Source: an uncultured Pseudomonadota bacterium | GTDB lineage: Bacteria; Myxococcota_A; UBA796; SXON01 | Direction: 5' to 3' | Length of the DNA stretch: 64,000 nucleotides | Assembly: GCA_903875225.1 (NCBI GenBank) | Contig: CAIQVJ010000019.1 | Location: 62,001-126,000 of the forward strand | Shown: positions 1 through 8,817 of the stretch, in pieces | Layout of the letters: each line of letters starts with the position of its first letter | Numbering within the stretch: the stretch's first letter is position 1 | Made by a program: the position numbers and the translations under genes | Notes under the pieces: model-generated | Database searches by the model: none | Told to the model about the DNA's origin: nothing | The model's input: only the letters and a program-made list of their open reading frames with translations

Positions 1-555
1 GGCGTAGGCGTCGCGCATCGGCGCGGCCTCGGGCGTCCGGGGCGGGGTGCGCGCCGCCGACTGCAGACACGCCACGGGGTCGGCCGCCTCGCCGAGGAAG
101 CGGCGCCAGCGCTGGGTCTCGGCGTGCTCGGACAGGGCCGCCTCCGCCATGACGATCGCCTCGTCTGCGCCCGCGAGGTCGCCCTCCAGCAACGCCCGGC
201 CCGCCACGTCGCACCAGATCTCTGCGCGGAGGCCCTTTCGGCTGGTCGCGGCGGCCAGCGCGGGTGCCCGACGGCGCCCGTCCACCTTGTAGAGCACGGC
301 CAGGCGGTCCGCCTCGACGCCGCCCGACCGCACTGCCTCGGAGGCCAGGCGCTCCGCACGGAAGACCTCGCCGCAGACGAACAGCGCGCGGGCGCACACG
401 GCGAGCGTGTCTCCGTCGGCGCCCTCGGCCAGGATGCGCTCCACGGCGTGGGTGACGAACATGCGCTCGCCCATCATGGCGGGCAGGAACACGTTCCACC
501 ACGGGTCGATCGGCAGCGGGGTGGGGAATCGGGAAGGGGAGTGAGAGGCGTACAT
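1..555 (-). CDS. Unrecognised protein, 3' end beyond window
   Basis: This open frame runs from an ATG at 553-555 to the left edge without a stop, giving 185 codons of an incomplete gene. An AGGAG sits about eight bases before the ATG. The visible protein is Ala/Arg/Glu-rich and apparently helical, with no signal peptide and no membrane segment. The pattern of alternating Ala and charged residues resembles helical-repeat scaffolds, but no family motif was recognised. The gene lies downstream of the FG-GAP lipoprotein on the same strand, separated by about 150 bases, so it could share that transcript or have its own promoter. Function unknown. The call as a real gene rests on the ribosome-binding site, the continuous frame and the lack of any better frame here. 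Confidence 0.6.
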   Translation of the reverse strand, partial: MYASHSPSRFPTPLPIDPWWNVFLPAMMGERMFVTHAVERILAEGADGDTLAVCARALFVCGEVFRAERLASEAVRSGGVEADRLAVLYKVDGRRRAPALAAATSRKGLRAEIWCDVAGRALLEGDLAGADEAIVMAEAALSEHAETQRWRRFLGEAADPVACLQSAARTPPRTPEAAPMRDAYA

Positions 556-653
556 GGGGAGCTCCTGGGGGTCCCGAGACCCGGAGCACGGCCTGTGCCG
601 ATGGAGGAACCTCGATGATCCGGGTGTCCGCGCGCGGCGTCGGACAATGACCA

Positions 654-666
654 CCGTCAGTGACGG
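654..666. promoter_or_regulatory. Perfect short palindrome with CGTCA repeats
   Basis: The sequence CCGTCA-G-TGACGG is a perfect inverted repeat. Two further CGTCA copies follow within 20 bases. It lies in the gap between the FG-GAP lipoprotein and the gene ending at the left edge, about 100 bases upstream of that gene's start. It could be an operator or a weak terminator stem. There is no T-run, so an operator is slightly favoured. This is inference from symmetry alone. Confidence 0.25.
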
Positions 667-702
667 ACGTCAGCGCCCGTCAAGGGGGGCTGTTGGCTGG
701 AG

Positions 703-2988
703 CTACTCGCCGGCCAGATCGAACAGGGAGCCGGACCACTGCGGGTCGTCGTCGCTCGCGAGCATCAGGAGATCGGGGACGCTGTCGCCGCTGACATCGG
801 CGAAGAACGCCGGACCGCGCACCGCGCGGGTGGTGTGGAACACGACCGGAGGGGTGAGCTCGCCTTCGATGACGCGGTACACCCACACGGTCCAGTCCTT
901 CTGGAGCACGATGTCCGCGACCCCGTCGCCGTCAGCATCCTGGAGCGACAGGTCCCCGCCGAAGCTCGGCCGCAGGTCGGAGATGCCGATGGCGTCGTCG
1001 AACGAGCTCACGATCTCCTCGGTCCCGTCGCCGTCGAAGTCCGTGACGAGCATGGTCGCACGGTTGGGATCGCCGACGAGGGAGCGCAGCCCGTCGCCGT
1101 CCAGGTCCGCGCTCGTGAAGGTGCCGGCGGTGGAGGACGCGATCGCGGTCATGTCCCCGGTGTCGGTCACCAGCGTGGCGTTCACGTCGTCGACGACCAC
1201 CGCGACGACCGAGCCCGCATCGTCGTCGAACGGCCCACACAGGAGCCCGATCCCGGTGGCGCTCACGCTGGCCTGGAGCGTGGTCGGGACGCCATCGGCG
1301 TCGAGCGCATAGCCGCGGAGCCAGCCGATCCCGTTCTCGGCATAGAGCGCCCAGGCCGTCTGCCCGCACACCTTCACGTCGATCGCGTCGGCCGCCGCGG
1401 AGAGCAGCATCGTGCCGGCCCGGGTCCACCCCGCCGCGGCGTCGGTGGTCGCCGGGTAGGACCTCCAGGTCTGCAGATCCAGTCCGGACCCGGACTGGGT
1501 GAACGAGAGCAGGTCGACCTGCCCGTCGCCATCCAGGTCCTGGACGACGGGGGTTCCTTCGACAGCCATGGCGTACGCAGAAAATCCGGAGGGTGCGACC
1601 CGCCACGCCTCGTGCATCGCGGTCTCGGGGTCATCCTCCTGGCGCTCCCCGGCGACCGTGAGCACGTACTCTGCGTCGCCGAGCAGCACGTCCTGCACGG
1701 AGTCTCCGGTCATGTCGCCCATGCCGACGCCGTGGCCCGAAGGAAAGCCCGGGGAGGGGATCGCCTCGAAGCCGGGGGTGTCCGCGTTCCAGGCGATGCG
1801 CTCGAGACCGGCGTCGCTCGAGAGCACCAGATCGGGCAGCCCGTCGCCCGAGAGGTCCCCGATCGCGAGGTCCAGCGCGTCGGGCAGTTCGGTGGAGCCC
1901 GGGTAGAAGTTGTAGCTCAGGGTCGTGGAAGCGCCGGCGGTGACGGCGATCGCCTGCCAGCCCGTGCCGTCGCTCTCGGGCCCGACCGCGACGATCTCCC
2001 TGGCACCGTCCTGGTCGAGGTCCGTCGAGGGGTACATCCGCGTTCCGGGCGCCAACCCGAGCTGAAGATCGCTCGACGAGGCAGGTGACCACCCGGCGTC
2101 ATACCGGGCATATCGCTCCAGGAGCCCGCTCTCGTCGAGCATGCTCACCTCCACCGAGCCGTCTCCCGTGTAGTCCTCGCCCGCGATCCCCATCGCCACG
2201 AAGTCCACGGTGAGCCAGTCCCCGAGCTCCCAGGCGGTGCCGGTGTTGAGCATCCACGACACGTTCGTCGCTGCGCCGTCGCTCACGGCGATCTGCACGT
2301 CCGGGAGCTTGTCGCCGTCGAGATCCTGCACGTCGCACCCGACGATGGTGTGCGTTGTCGTCCAGCCGGCGCCCCAGGTGAGGCCCCCGCCGTCCCGCCC
2401 GCGCAGGAGCACCACGCTCGTCGGGCTCCAGGCCACCAGATCGGTCACCCCGTCGGCGTCGAGCTGGACGGCCTGGATCGTCGCCGGGGCGTCGGGGAGC
2501 ACTGCGACGATCACGGCTGGCTGCGTGCTGCTGGCCCACCACACGGTCCCGGCGCTCACCCAGGCCGCGCCGTCACCCGCGACGGCGACGTGATCGGGAG
2601 GGACGAGCGACCCGAGCGCGTAGCCGGGTAGCTCGAACGCCGGAACGTTCGCGGCTGTCACCCAGCCGGCCCCGGTCGCGCTCGTGCCGGCTGCAGAGGC
2701 CGTGATCGGTCCGGTCGCGTCCAGCGCCACCGTGCCCCAGCCGAGCGCGTCGACGCTCAAGGTCCCGCCGTCCACCGCGAGGTCCGTGGCGGCCACGACA
2801 GCGCCCAGCGCGTTCACCGCGTAGACCGGCACGGCTGTCGACTCCACGCCGAGCGCCTCGCCAGCGTAGACCCCGACGGCCGCGTTGCTCACAGCGGTCA
2901 GGTCGGTGGGTGGGGTCGTCTCCTCCTTGCACCCCTTGCACCCCACGAGCAGGAGGAGCGTGAGGGTCTGGGCATTCCTGGCGTTCAT
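703..2988 (-). CDS. FG-GAP/VCBS-repeat surface lipoprotein
   Basis: A 761-residue exported lipoprotein. The N-terminus is a short signal peptide ending in a lipobox (LLLLVGC, Cys17), so it should be lipid-anchored. The body carries at least eight calcium-binding FG-GAP/VCBS type motifs spread along the chain, for example DLDGDKLPDV, DLDQDGAREI, DLSGDGLPDL, DLDGDGQVDL and DADGDGVADI. This spacing is typical of an integrin-like beta-propeller. The start is an ATG with GGAG five bases upstream. It is 12 bases downstream of the Asp/Thr-linker lipoprotein and is probably the last gene of a three-gene operon that begins with the subtilase. A role in adhesion or surface binding is inferred from the family. 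No enzymatic motif was seen. Confidence 0.85.
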   Translation of the reverse strand: MNARNAQTLTLLLLVGCKGCKEETTPPTDLTAVSNAAVGVYAGEALGVESTAVPVYAVNALGAVVAATDLAVDGGTLSVDALGWGTVALDATGPITASAAGTSATGAGWVTAANVPAFELPGYALGSLVPPDHVAVAGDGAAWVSAGTVWWASSTQPAVIVAVLPDAPATIQAVQLDADGVTDLVAWSPTSVVLLRGRDGGGLTWGAGWTTTHTIVGCDVQDLDGDKLPDVQIAVSDGAATNVSWMLNTGTAWELGDWLTVDFVAMGIAGEDYTGDGSVEVSMLDESGLLERYARYDAGWSPASSSDLQLGLAPGTRMYPSTDLDQDGAREIVAVGPESDGTGWQAIAVTAGASTTLSYNFYPGSTELPDALDLAIGDLSGDGLPDLVLSSDAGLERIAWNADTPGFEAIPSPGFPSGHGVGMGDMTGDSVQDVLLGDAEYVLTVAGERQEDDPETAMHEAWRVAPSGFSAYAMAVEGTPVVQDLDGDGQVDLLSFTQSGSGLDLQTWRSYPATTDAAAGWTRAGTMLLSAAADAIDVKVCGQTAWALYAENGIGWLRGYALDADGVPTTLQASVSATGIGLLCGPFDDDAGSVVAVVVDDVNATLVTDTGDMTAIASSTAGTFTSADLDGDGLRSLVGDPNRATMLVTDFDGDGTEEIVSSFDDAIGISDLRPSFGGDLSLQDADGDGVADIVLQKDWTVWVYRVIEGELTPPVVFHTTRAVRGPAFFADVSGDSVPDLLMLASDDDPQWSGSLFDLAGE

Positions 2989-3000
2989 GGCCGCTCCGGT

Positions 3001-3993
3001 CTATTCGCTGTAGAAATGCGCCCGCGCGCCGGAGGATCCGGTCAGGATCTTCGTGGCCACGCTCCCGGTGCTGTCTTCCTTCATCCGGATGACCCCGTTG
3101 GTGGGGGAGAACAGCAGGAACTCGCTCGACCCGGCGTCCCAGCCGCAGTCGGTCACGTCGGTGAGCGAGATCCCGTCGTAGAACGCCGCCGGGGTGGTGC
3201 TCCCCGACGCCAGCTCACGCAACGCGTACACCGCACCTGCGCCGGTGCACCCGTAGGGCTCGTCGGCGGGGCCCACGAACACGTTCCGGCCCCGCGCCGC
3301 CGTGGTGTCGAAGTCCTGGTAGAGCAGCGTGCAGTTGCCCGCGGTGTCGCAGCGGTAGGCGTCGGGCCCGCCGGAGTTGTTGTCGACGACGTAGGCGACC
3401 CCGTTCTTCACCACGAGTCCGCGGGAGTCGGTCAGCGTGTTGTTGAACGGGTAGGCGGAGGTGCCACGCGCGATGTCGTAGATCCCGACGTCGGTGCCGT
3501 AGTCGATCCAGATGGAGCCCGAGGCGGCGTCGGCGTCGAAGGTCTGGTTGTAGTCCAGGCTGCCGCTGCTGGAGGACCCGTCGGACTGCAGCTCCACGAC
3601 CTCGTTTGCCTGGAAGATGTAGGCGGTGTCGCTCGAAGCGTCGAAGGCGATGGGGCCGGTCATGGGGTTGTAGCCGGACCAGCGGCGGCGCTCGGAGCCG
3701 TCGGGTTCGTAGACCACGGCGGTGCCGGTGCTCCCGGTGGAGTAGCTGACGGCGTAGCCCTGTGTCGGCAGCTCGATCTGCGTGTCGCTGTCGGTGTCGG
3801 TGTCCGTGTCGGCGTCTGTGTCGGCATCGGTGTCCGCATCGGTGTCGGCATCGGTGTCGGCATCGCCCGCCGTGGCGCAGGCCATGCCCTGCGTGCACTT
3901 GATGTCCAGCTTCCCGAACACGTGACAGCCGGCGGTCGGGAGCCCCAGCAGGACGAGGGGGAGCAGGGCCAGGGGGTACCGAAGCGTCTTCAC
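3001..3993 (-). CDS. Lipoprotein with Asp/Thr/Ala linker
   Basis: A 330-residue lipoprotein. The chosen start is the GTG at 3991-3993: a GGAG lies six bases upstream, the next residues form a good signal peptide, and the codon overlaps the stop of the upstream subtilase as GTGA. A longer frame exists upstream but would bury the signal peptide. The lipobox (PTAGC) is followed by a short Cys-containing stretch and then about 26 residues of repeating Asp-Thr-Asp-Ala. That is a low-complexity stalk common in myxobacterial lipoproteins. The remaining 250 residues are rich in beta-strand-like Gly/Asp/Tyr/Val segments and may be a propeller-like fold. No catalytic motif was found. It probably acts at the cell surface with its operon partners. 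Confidence 0.8.
   Translation of the reverse strand: MKTLRYPLALLPLVLLGLPTAGCHVFGKLDIKCTQGMACATAGDADTDADTDADTDADTDADTDTDTDSDTQIELPTQGYAVSYSTGSTGTAVVYEPDGSERRRWSGYNPMTGPIAFDASSDTAYIFQANEVVELQSDGSSSSGSLDYNQTFDADAASGSIWIDYGTDVGIYDIARGTSAYPFNNTLTDSRGLVVKNGVAYVVDNNSGGPDAYRCDTAGNCTLLYQDFDTTAARGRNVFVGPADEPYGCTGAGAVYALRELASGSTTPAAFYDGISLTDVTDCGWDAGSSEFLLFSPTNGVIRMKEDSTGSVATKILTGSSGARAHFYSE
3784..3863. repeat. Tandem 6/12-bp repeat encoding Asp-Thr linker
   Basis: An in-frame tandem repeat of GTGTCG/GCATCG-type hexamers on the plus strand. It reads as alternating Asp-Thr and Asp-Ala on the coding minus strand. It encodes the spacer just after the lipidated N-terminus of the lipoprotein at 3001-3993. 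Such repeats can change length by slippage in whole codons. Confidence 0.8.
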
Positions 3994-5621
3994 CGTCTTC
4001 TCCGACTCATGAACATGCACCATACCCCGGCAGCCACGCCGAGCGAAGGGGCGTCGGGTCCAGACGATCCGGGGAGCGTGGAGCAGCCGGCCCGAACGGT
4101 GTCCAGCGACCACAGGCGGGCCTTTCCTGCGCCAAGCTCGCCGTCCCACTCGGTGTACACCCGGTGGTCGGTCTGGGCGTTCCCCGCGAGCCGGGCGGCG
4201 GCGTCGTGGGAGTCGAGCCCCTCGGCCTGCATGACGAGCGCGATCGTGGCGGCCACGGCGGGGGTGGATGCGCTCGTCCCGTAGAACCCGTACGCGCCGA
4301 ACACCGCGGTGGTCAGCCCGTCCGGCCCGGCGATGTCGGGTTTGGCGAGCCCGCCCTGGGTCGGCCCGACCGAGCTGAAGCCCTCCACCGGGTTCTGCAT
4401 GTAGTCGATGGCCCGCACGGCTCCGACCGTGAAGCTCGAAGCGCTGGACCCCGGATCGGCGATGCTGCCGGGCGTGGTCTGGTAGGCCCGCCCCTCCCGC
4501 GCGAAGATGGCGACGCGTGTACGGCTGTCCCCGGCCCTGCGGATGATCTTCAGGTAGTACCAGCCCTCCTTGTCGGCATGGAAGCCCACCCGCTCCACGG
4601 GCGAGCAGCTCTCGCCGTTGGGCTGGTTGCTCTCGCTCCGCCCCACGACGCGGCCCTGGTCGTCGTAGACCCAGGCGTCGAGATCGGTGTCGCCGCAGGT
4701 GCGGAACTGGTCCCAGGAGACCACGGCCGTCTGCTCGCCGCCCCCGTAGTACATCGGCAGGTAGCTGGAGCCCCAGGGGAAGTCCATGTCGCCGTCGTCA
4801 TCGGGGTCGTAGAAGTCGCCGTCCCAGTGCTCGTACGCATAGTTTCCGGCTGAGTTCACGAGCTGCACGCCCGCGCCGGCCATCTGGGAGGCGAGCGTGC
4901 TCGGCAGGCCCTCGCCATCGTAGAAGCTGTTCGAGAAGAAGCTCATCGACAGGCTGACCACGTCGATCTGGTTGCGCTCGGCCCATGCTGCAGCGTTCTC
5001 CAGGGTCGTGGTGCCGTTCACCCGAACGAGGTGCAGCTCGGCCCCGGGGGCGATGTCGTGGATCACCTCGGCGCAGGCGACGCCGTGGCTGCCCTCCTCG
5101 AAGCTGTAGTCGGGGTGGATGCTGTCGATGGGCACGTCGCAGCCGGTGTGTGCCTGGCAGTCGTTGGTCTGGTAGTCTCCCAGCTCGTCGGCCCACAGTT
5201 CGGCGTTGTAGAACTGGGAGTCGAACACGGCGATCTTGATGCCGGTGCCGTCGATGCCCGCCTCGCGCCACGGCCGCGCCGCGAGCGCGTCGATCCCCTC
5301 GATCGCGTCGTAGGTGCCGGGATCGTCGCCAGGCAGCGGGTCCTCGTCCAGGCTCGGGGCCTCCTCGACGGTCCAGGGCAGGTCGTCCGGCGGAGCGAGC
5401 AGCACGCTCGCGGTCTCGCTCGTGGCCTCGGCGTCGGGCAGGTCGGGGACCTCGACCCGGTAGCGATCGTAGGCCCCGATCTCCGGATGATCGGCGGCGG
5501 AGGTGAGGGGCAGGAGGGCGAGGAGCACCGTGGATCGGTAACCTGTGGCGGGCGTGACCCGGCCGGCCGGCGGGTCGACGACCGACGAGTGGACGGGCCA
5601 GACCGAGGCCGTGGGTGACAT
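3990..5621 (-). CDS. Secreted subtilisin-family (S8) serine protease
   Basis: A subtilase of up to 543 residues. The catalytic triad is visible: Asp134 in IAVFDSQF, His179 in EEGSHGVA and Ser450 in GTSASTP, with the oxyanion Asn in VNSAGN. A hydrophobic segment near residues 31-43 looks like the signal peptide core. This leaves an unusually long 30-residue basic n-region, so the true start may lie further in or use a non-standard codon. The region from about 265 to 400 between Asn and Ser resembles a P-domain-like insert. The C-terminus has a Cys, a short hydrophobic stretch and four Arg, like a MYXO-CTERM sorting tail. It probably acts outside the cell or on the surface. It is first in an operon with the two lipoproteins, and its stop overlaps the next start. 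Its 5' end overlaps a pseudogene on the other strand. Confidence 0.88.
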   Translation of the reverse strand: MSPTASVWPVHSSVVDPPAGRVTPATGYRSTVLLALLPLTSAADHPEIGAYDRYRVEVPDLPDAEATSETASVLLAPPDDLPWTVEEAPSLDEDPLPGDDPGTYDAIEGIDALAARPWREAGIDGTGIKIAVFDSQFYNAELWADELGDYQTNDCQAHTGCDVPIDSIHPDYSFEEGSHGVACAEVIHDIAPGAELHLVRVNGTTTLENAAAWAERNQIDVVSLSMSFFSNSFYDGEGLPSTLASQMAGAGVQLVNSAGNYAYEHWDGDFYDPDDDGDMDFPWGSSYLPMYYGGGEQTAVVSWDQFRTCGDTDLDAWVYDDQGRVVGRSESNQPNGESCSPVERVGFHADKEGWYYLKIIRRAGDSRTRVAIFAREGRAYQTTPGSIADPGSSASSFTVGAVRAIDYMQNPVEGFSSVGPTQGGLAKPDIAGPDGLTTAVFGAYGFYGTSASTPAVAATIALVMQAEGLDSHDAAARLAGNAQTDHRVYTEWDGELGAGKARLWSLDTVRAGCSTLPGSSGPDAPSLGVAAGVWCMFMSRRRR

Positions 5622-6689
5622 TGGAGCGGACGGCCGTCCGGTGTTGATCCATTACGACGCAGTGTTCGACCTGGCGTCGGGTGAGCAGGTTGGCCAGCTC
5701 GACGGGTTTGATGAGAGCGAGAGTTGGTTCCTTTTTTCGACTGCGATCGCCGACGCCGATGGCGATGGCACCATGGAAATCGCCACTCGTGGATCGCTTC
5801 TCAATGCGGCGGGAGCCCGGGTCTGGGAGGCGTCAGGGAACTGGGAGGACAGCTACGCAGTTGCGGTTCAGGCAGACACCGACGAGTTGCCCGAGTTCCT
5901 GTTCATTCGAGACGGTTGGAAACTCGTGGACAGTGACGGGACGGAGATCAACACCGTTCATCTTGGCGCGTCTGCTACGGATGCGAGCCCTCCGGTCGTG
6001 GCCGACTTTGACGGCGATGGAGAGCCGGAGATCGCGACCTCCTCCGCGTCCTCGACGGACGGACCGGCGCCGTCCTCTACGAACTCCCAATCGCCAACGT
6101 GAGCACCTGGTCCCCCTTCGCCGCCGACATCGACAACGACGGCCACGCCGAGCTTTTGATCCCTGGGGGCACGCCGCGCGATGGGCCCCTCCCCTCCGTC
6201 ACCATCCTGCACCAGGTCGACGACACGTGGCCCGCCGCCGGCCCCTCCTGGCCTGAGCGCGACTTCCAGATCAGCAACATCGGCCCCGCCGGGCAGATCC
6301 CCCGCGGTGAGACCAACCCGCCGTCGTGGGCCTACAACGTGTTCCACGCGCGGCCGGCGGCCGATCCTGCAGGCGTGAACCTGACTCCGCTGGTCGCCAG
6401 TGTCTGCGCGGACACCTGCGCCGGCACCGTCGAGATCCACGTCCAGGTCACCAACACCGGTCCCGCCGCCTCGCCAGAGTCGGTGTTCCAACTCCAGGCG
6501 GGTGACACGGTCGTGTCTGAGACGGCTGTGCTGCCGATCGAGCCCGGGGTCACCACCGAGGGCATCCTCCTGACCGTCCCGGACTCGATCTTTGATCTCG
6601 GCGAGGTCCGGATCGTGACCGACCCCGCGGCTGTGTTGGACGAGTGCCATGAAGAGGACAACATGGCTGTCGTCCCGGATCCGCGGTGA
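5611..6689 (+). pseudogene. Truncated, frameshifted FG-GAP/CARDB surface protein
   Basis: Two plus-strand frames together make one recognisable protein. The first (homology from about 5611) holds FG-GAP motifs such as DADGDGTMEI and DFDGDGEPEI and then runs into nonsense to a stop at about 6100. The second frame takes over near 6031-6045, with LRVLDGRTGAVLYELP and DIDNDGHAEL, and ends in a CARDB-like domain. The change is equivalent to loss of one base (or gain of two). The N-terminus is also missing: there is no signal peptide or good start, and the homology begins mid-repeat next to the subtilase 5' end. It therefore looks like a decayed remnant left by a rearrangement. A sequencing error could explain the frameshift but not the missing N-terminus. 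Confidence 0.75.
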
Positions 6690-6753
6690 GGGAGGGAGGC
6701 TTCACCCCCTTTCGCTGATCCTGGCCCGGGTCCAGGGAGGCGACAGCCGGAGG

Positions 6754-8808
6754 TCAGGGTTCGGGCGTGTCGTCCACCTCCAGGATCTCCCACGCCACGA
6801 CGGCCTGGGTCCTCCCCTTCACCACCAGCTCTCCGCGCGCCTCCGCGCGTATGCCCGGCCCCGCCGCCTGCAGGGCCTGGCCCGTTGCGAGCACGGTGCC
6901 CGGCTCGGCTCGCCCCTCCAACCGACTGGCGACGTTCACCGTGTCCCCAATCAACGTGTACTCCATGCGTTGGGCCGACCCGAGATTGCCTGCAACCGGC
7001 TCGCCGTAGGAGACGCCTACCCGCACCCCGAACGCTTCCGCCCGCGGTCGGCCCGGATCGAGGTTCATCGAGCGGACCATCGCCTGCATCCGCAAGCCGC
7101 AGCGCAGGGCCCGGCGCGCGGGAGAGTCCTGGCCCTCGTTCTCCAGGAACACGACCATCATCCCGTCGCCGATGCGCTTGTCGAGGATGCCCTCGGTCTC
7201 GTCCACGATCCGGTCCATGGCCGCGAAGTACCAGTTCAGGAACGTGACCGCGTTCTCTGGCTCCACGCGCTCGGCCCACGGGGTGAACCCGACGATGTCG
7301 GAGAACAACACCGCCGCTTTTCGGCGCATCCCGCCGAGCCGGAGGGCGGCTTCGGGCTCCACGCTGATGCTCTCGACGACCGAGCGCGGCAGGTACTGGG
7401 AGATCTTCTGGTTGAGCAGGAGCGCTGTCTGGAGCACCTGGCGCTCCTTGCGGAGGCTCTCGACGAGGTTGGCGCTCGCGAGCGCGAGTCCCACGAGGTT
7501 GCCGACCTGCTGCAGCATCTGGTGGTCGCGCGCGCCGAGCGAGCGGTCGGCGTCGATCTGGTCCACGACCAGGAGCCCGAGCGGGCCGTCCGGGCCGCGC
7601 ACCGGCACGGCGATGAACGCGTGGCTGCCGAGCTGGTCGAGCAGGGCGCGGCTCTGGGCGTTCACGTGCGCCCGGAACTCGGCCACGTCGGCCACCAATA
7701 CGCCGGTCTCGCTGCGGAGGATGTTCGCGAAGAGGAATTCGTCCTCGCGCGCGGCGTTTGCCTGCAGCGAGAGCGAGCCCAGGACCGAGAGCGCCTCGGG
7801 GTCGATGCCGACGCCCCCGCTGAACGCGAGGCGCTGCGTCTGTTGGTCCACCTTCAGGAACATGGCGCGGTCATACCCGAGCGTGTTGCGCACCGCGTTG
7901 AGCGCCGTGTTGACCAGCCGCGCGCTGTCGACCTCGCGACGGGTCAACTGGTCCACCGACTCGAGCAGGAGGCGCTCCCGGTTCCGGGCAAGGTTGGCGT
8001 CGAGCAGGGTGCGCGCAGCCGTGAGTTGGTCCTGTTGGTCGTTGAGCGCTCTGCTGTTGCGGCCGTTCAGGAGCCGGATCTGCGCCCCGAGCAGGGCGAT
8101 GGTCACGAGCCCGCTCCCCAACGCTGTCGCCGCTGAAACAGCGGGGAGCAGGGTGAGCACGGTGGTGACCGCCACCGCCCCGCCCGCGAGCCACGGCAAC
8201 AGCCCCTGCCCGAGCGGCGGAGGGATCCACTCCACCCGGTACTCGCAGCAGGCCGCGCCCTGGTGGATGCACGCGGTGTGCGTGAGCCGGGCGAGGGGCA
8301 TGTCGAACACGCGGGGGATGCCGGTGAGCGCGCCCTGGCGGTTCAGGCAGAAGAGCGGGTGGTCGCGGTGCCCCTTCTCGACCTCGAACTGCATGACGGC
8401 GTGGCGATCGCTGCTCTCCACGCGTTTCCAGCGGGTGATCCTGGAGAGATCCGCGAACTCGGTCATGCGCGCGTACACCAGCCCGGGCCCGCCGAGCGCA
8501 CGCATGAGGTGCCAGGTGGTGCCGAGCACGCGCGGATGCAGGAGCTCCAGGCCTGCGCGGTAGGTGATCATCGGGTCGCCGCTGTGGTCCACCATCGCGA
8601 GGCTCAGCCGCAGCAGTTGGCGGGTGGAGAGCCACTGTTCGGGGTCACGGAGCAGCTTGAGCGGGGTGTCGGTGCCGTGCACCAGGGCTTCGAGCGTCAG
8701 GTTGCCGAAGCGGCCTTCGAAGTAGCGCAACATGGGCTCGACGAGCCGGCAGTTGAACACCAGTTCGTCGTCGCGGTGGGTGGACCCGGCGGACGACTCA
8801 GGCAGCAT
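6754..8808 (-). CDS. Membrane-bound GAF/class III nucleotide cyclase
   Basis: A 684-residue signalling protein that should make cAMP or a related cyclic nucleotide. Residues 15-195 form a cytosolic sensor-like module ending in a C-x-H-x-G-x-x-C-C pattern (CIHQGAACCEYRVEW), reminiscent of V4R/HNOB-type small-molecule sensors. Two hydrophobic segments follow at about 203-245. A coiled region and a GAF domain (about 290-440) come next, then the catalytic domain (about 475-675). Catalytic features are the metal site in LFSDIVGFT, KRIGDGMMVVF with the second Asp and a purine-contacting Lys, and IGDTVNVASRLE with the transition-state Asn/Arg. These look intact. It starts nine bases after the stop of the upstream peptidase/barrel gene, so the two are probably cotranscribed. 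The ligand sensed is not evident. Confidence 0.88.
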   Translation of the reverse strand: MLPESSAGSTHRDDELVFNCRLVEPMLRYFEGRFGNLTLEALVHGTDTPLKLLRDPEQWLSTRQLLRLSLAMVDHSGDPMITYRAGLELLHPRVLGTTWHLMRALGGPGLVYARMTEFADLSRITRWKRVESSDRHAVMQFEVEKGHRDHPLFCLNRQGALTGIPRVFDMPLARLTHTACIHQGAACCEYRVEWIPPPLGQGLLPWLAGGAVAVTTVLTLLPAVSAATALGSGLVTIALLGAQIRLLNGRNSRALNDQQDQLTAARTLLDANLARNRERLLLESVDQLTRREVDSARLVNTALNAVRNTLGYDRAMFLKVDQQTQRLAFSGGVGIDPEALSVLGSLSLQANAAREDEFLFANILRSETGVLVADVAEFRAHVNAQSRALLDQLGSHAFIAVPVRGPDGPLGLLVVDQIDADRSLGARDHQMLQQVGNLVGLALASANLVESLRKERQVLQTALLLNQKISQYLPRSVVESISVEPEAALRLGGMRRKAAVLFSDIVGFTPWAERVEPENAVTFLNWYFAAMDRIVDETEGILDKRIGDGMMVVFLENEGQDSPARRALRCGLRMQAMVRSMNLDPGRPRAEAFGVRVGVSYGEPVAGNLGSAQRMEYTLIGDTVNVASRLEGRAEPGTVLATGQALQAAGPGIRAEARGELVVKGRTQAVVAWEILEVDDTPEP

Positions 8809-8817
8809 GGACCGACT

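Noticed and set aside
1..618. Plus-strand open frames at the left end
   Set aside because: They oppose a continuous minus-strand frame with an AGGAG and ATG. Their Arg/Gly/Pro-rich composition is typical of shadows.
3784..3863. Asp/Thr-coding repeats as CRISPR or regulatory repeats
   Set aside because: The repeats are in frame inside lipoprotein genes, with short hexamer or dodecamer units and no spacers. They are protein linkers.
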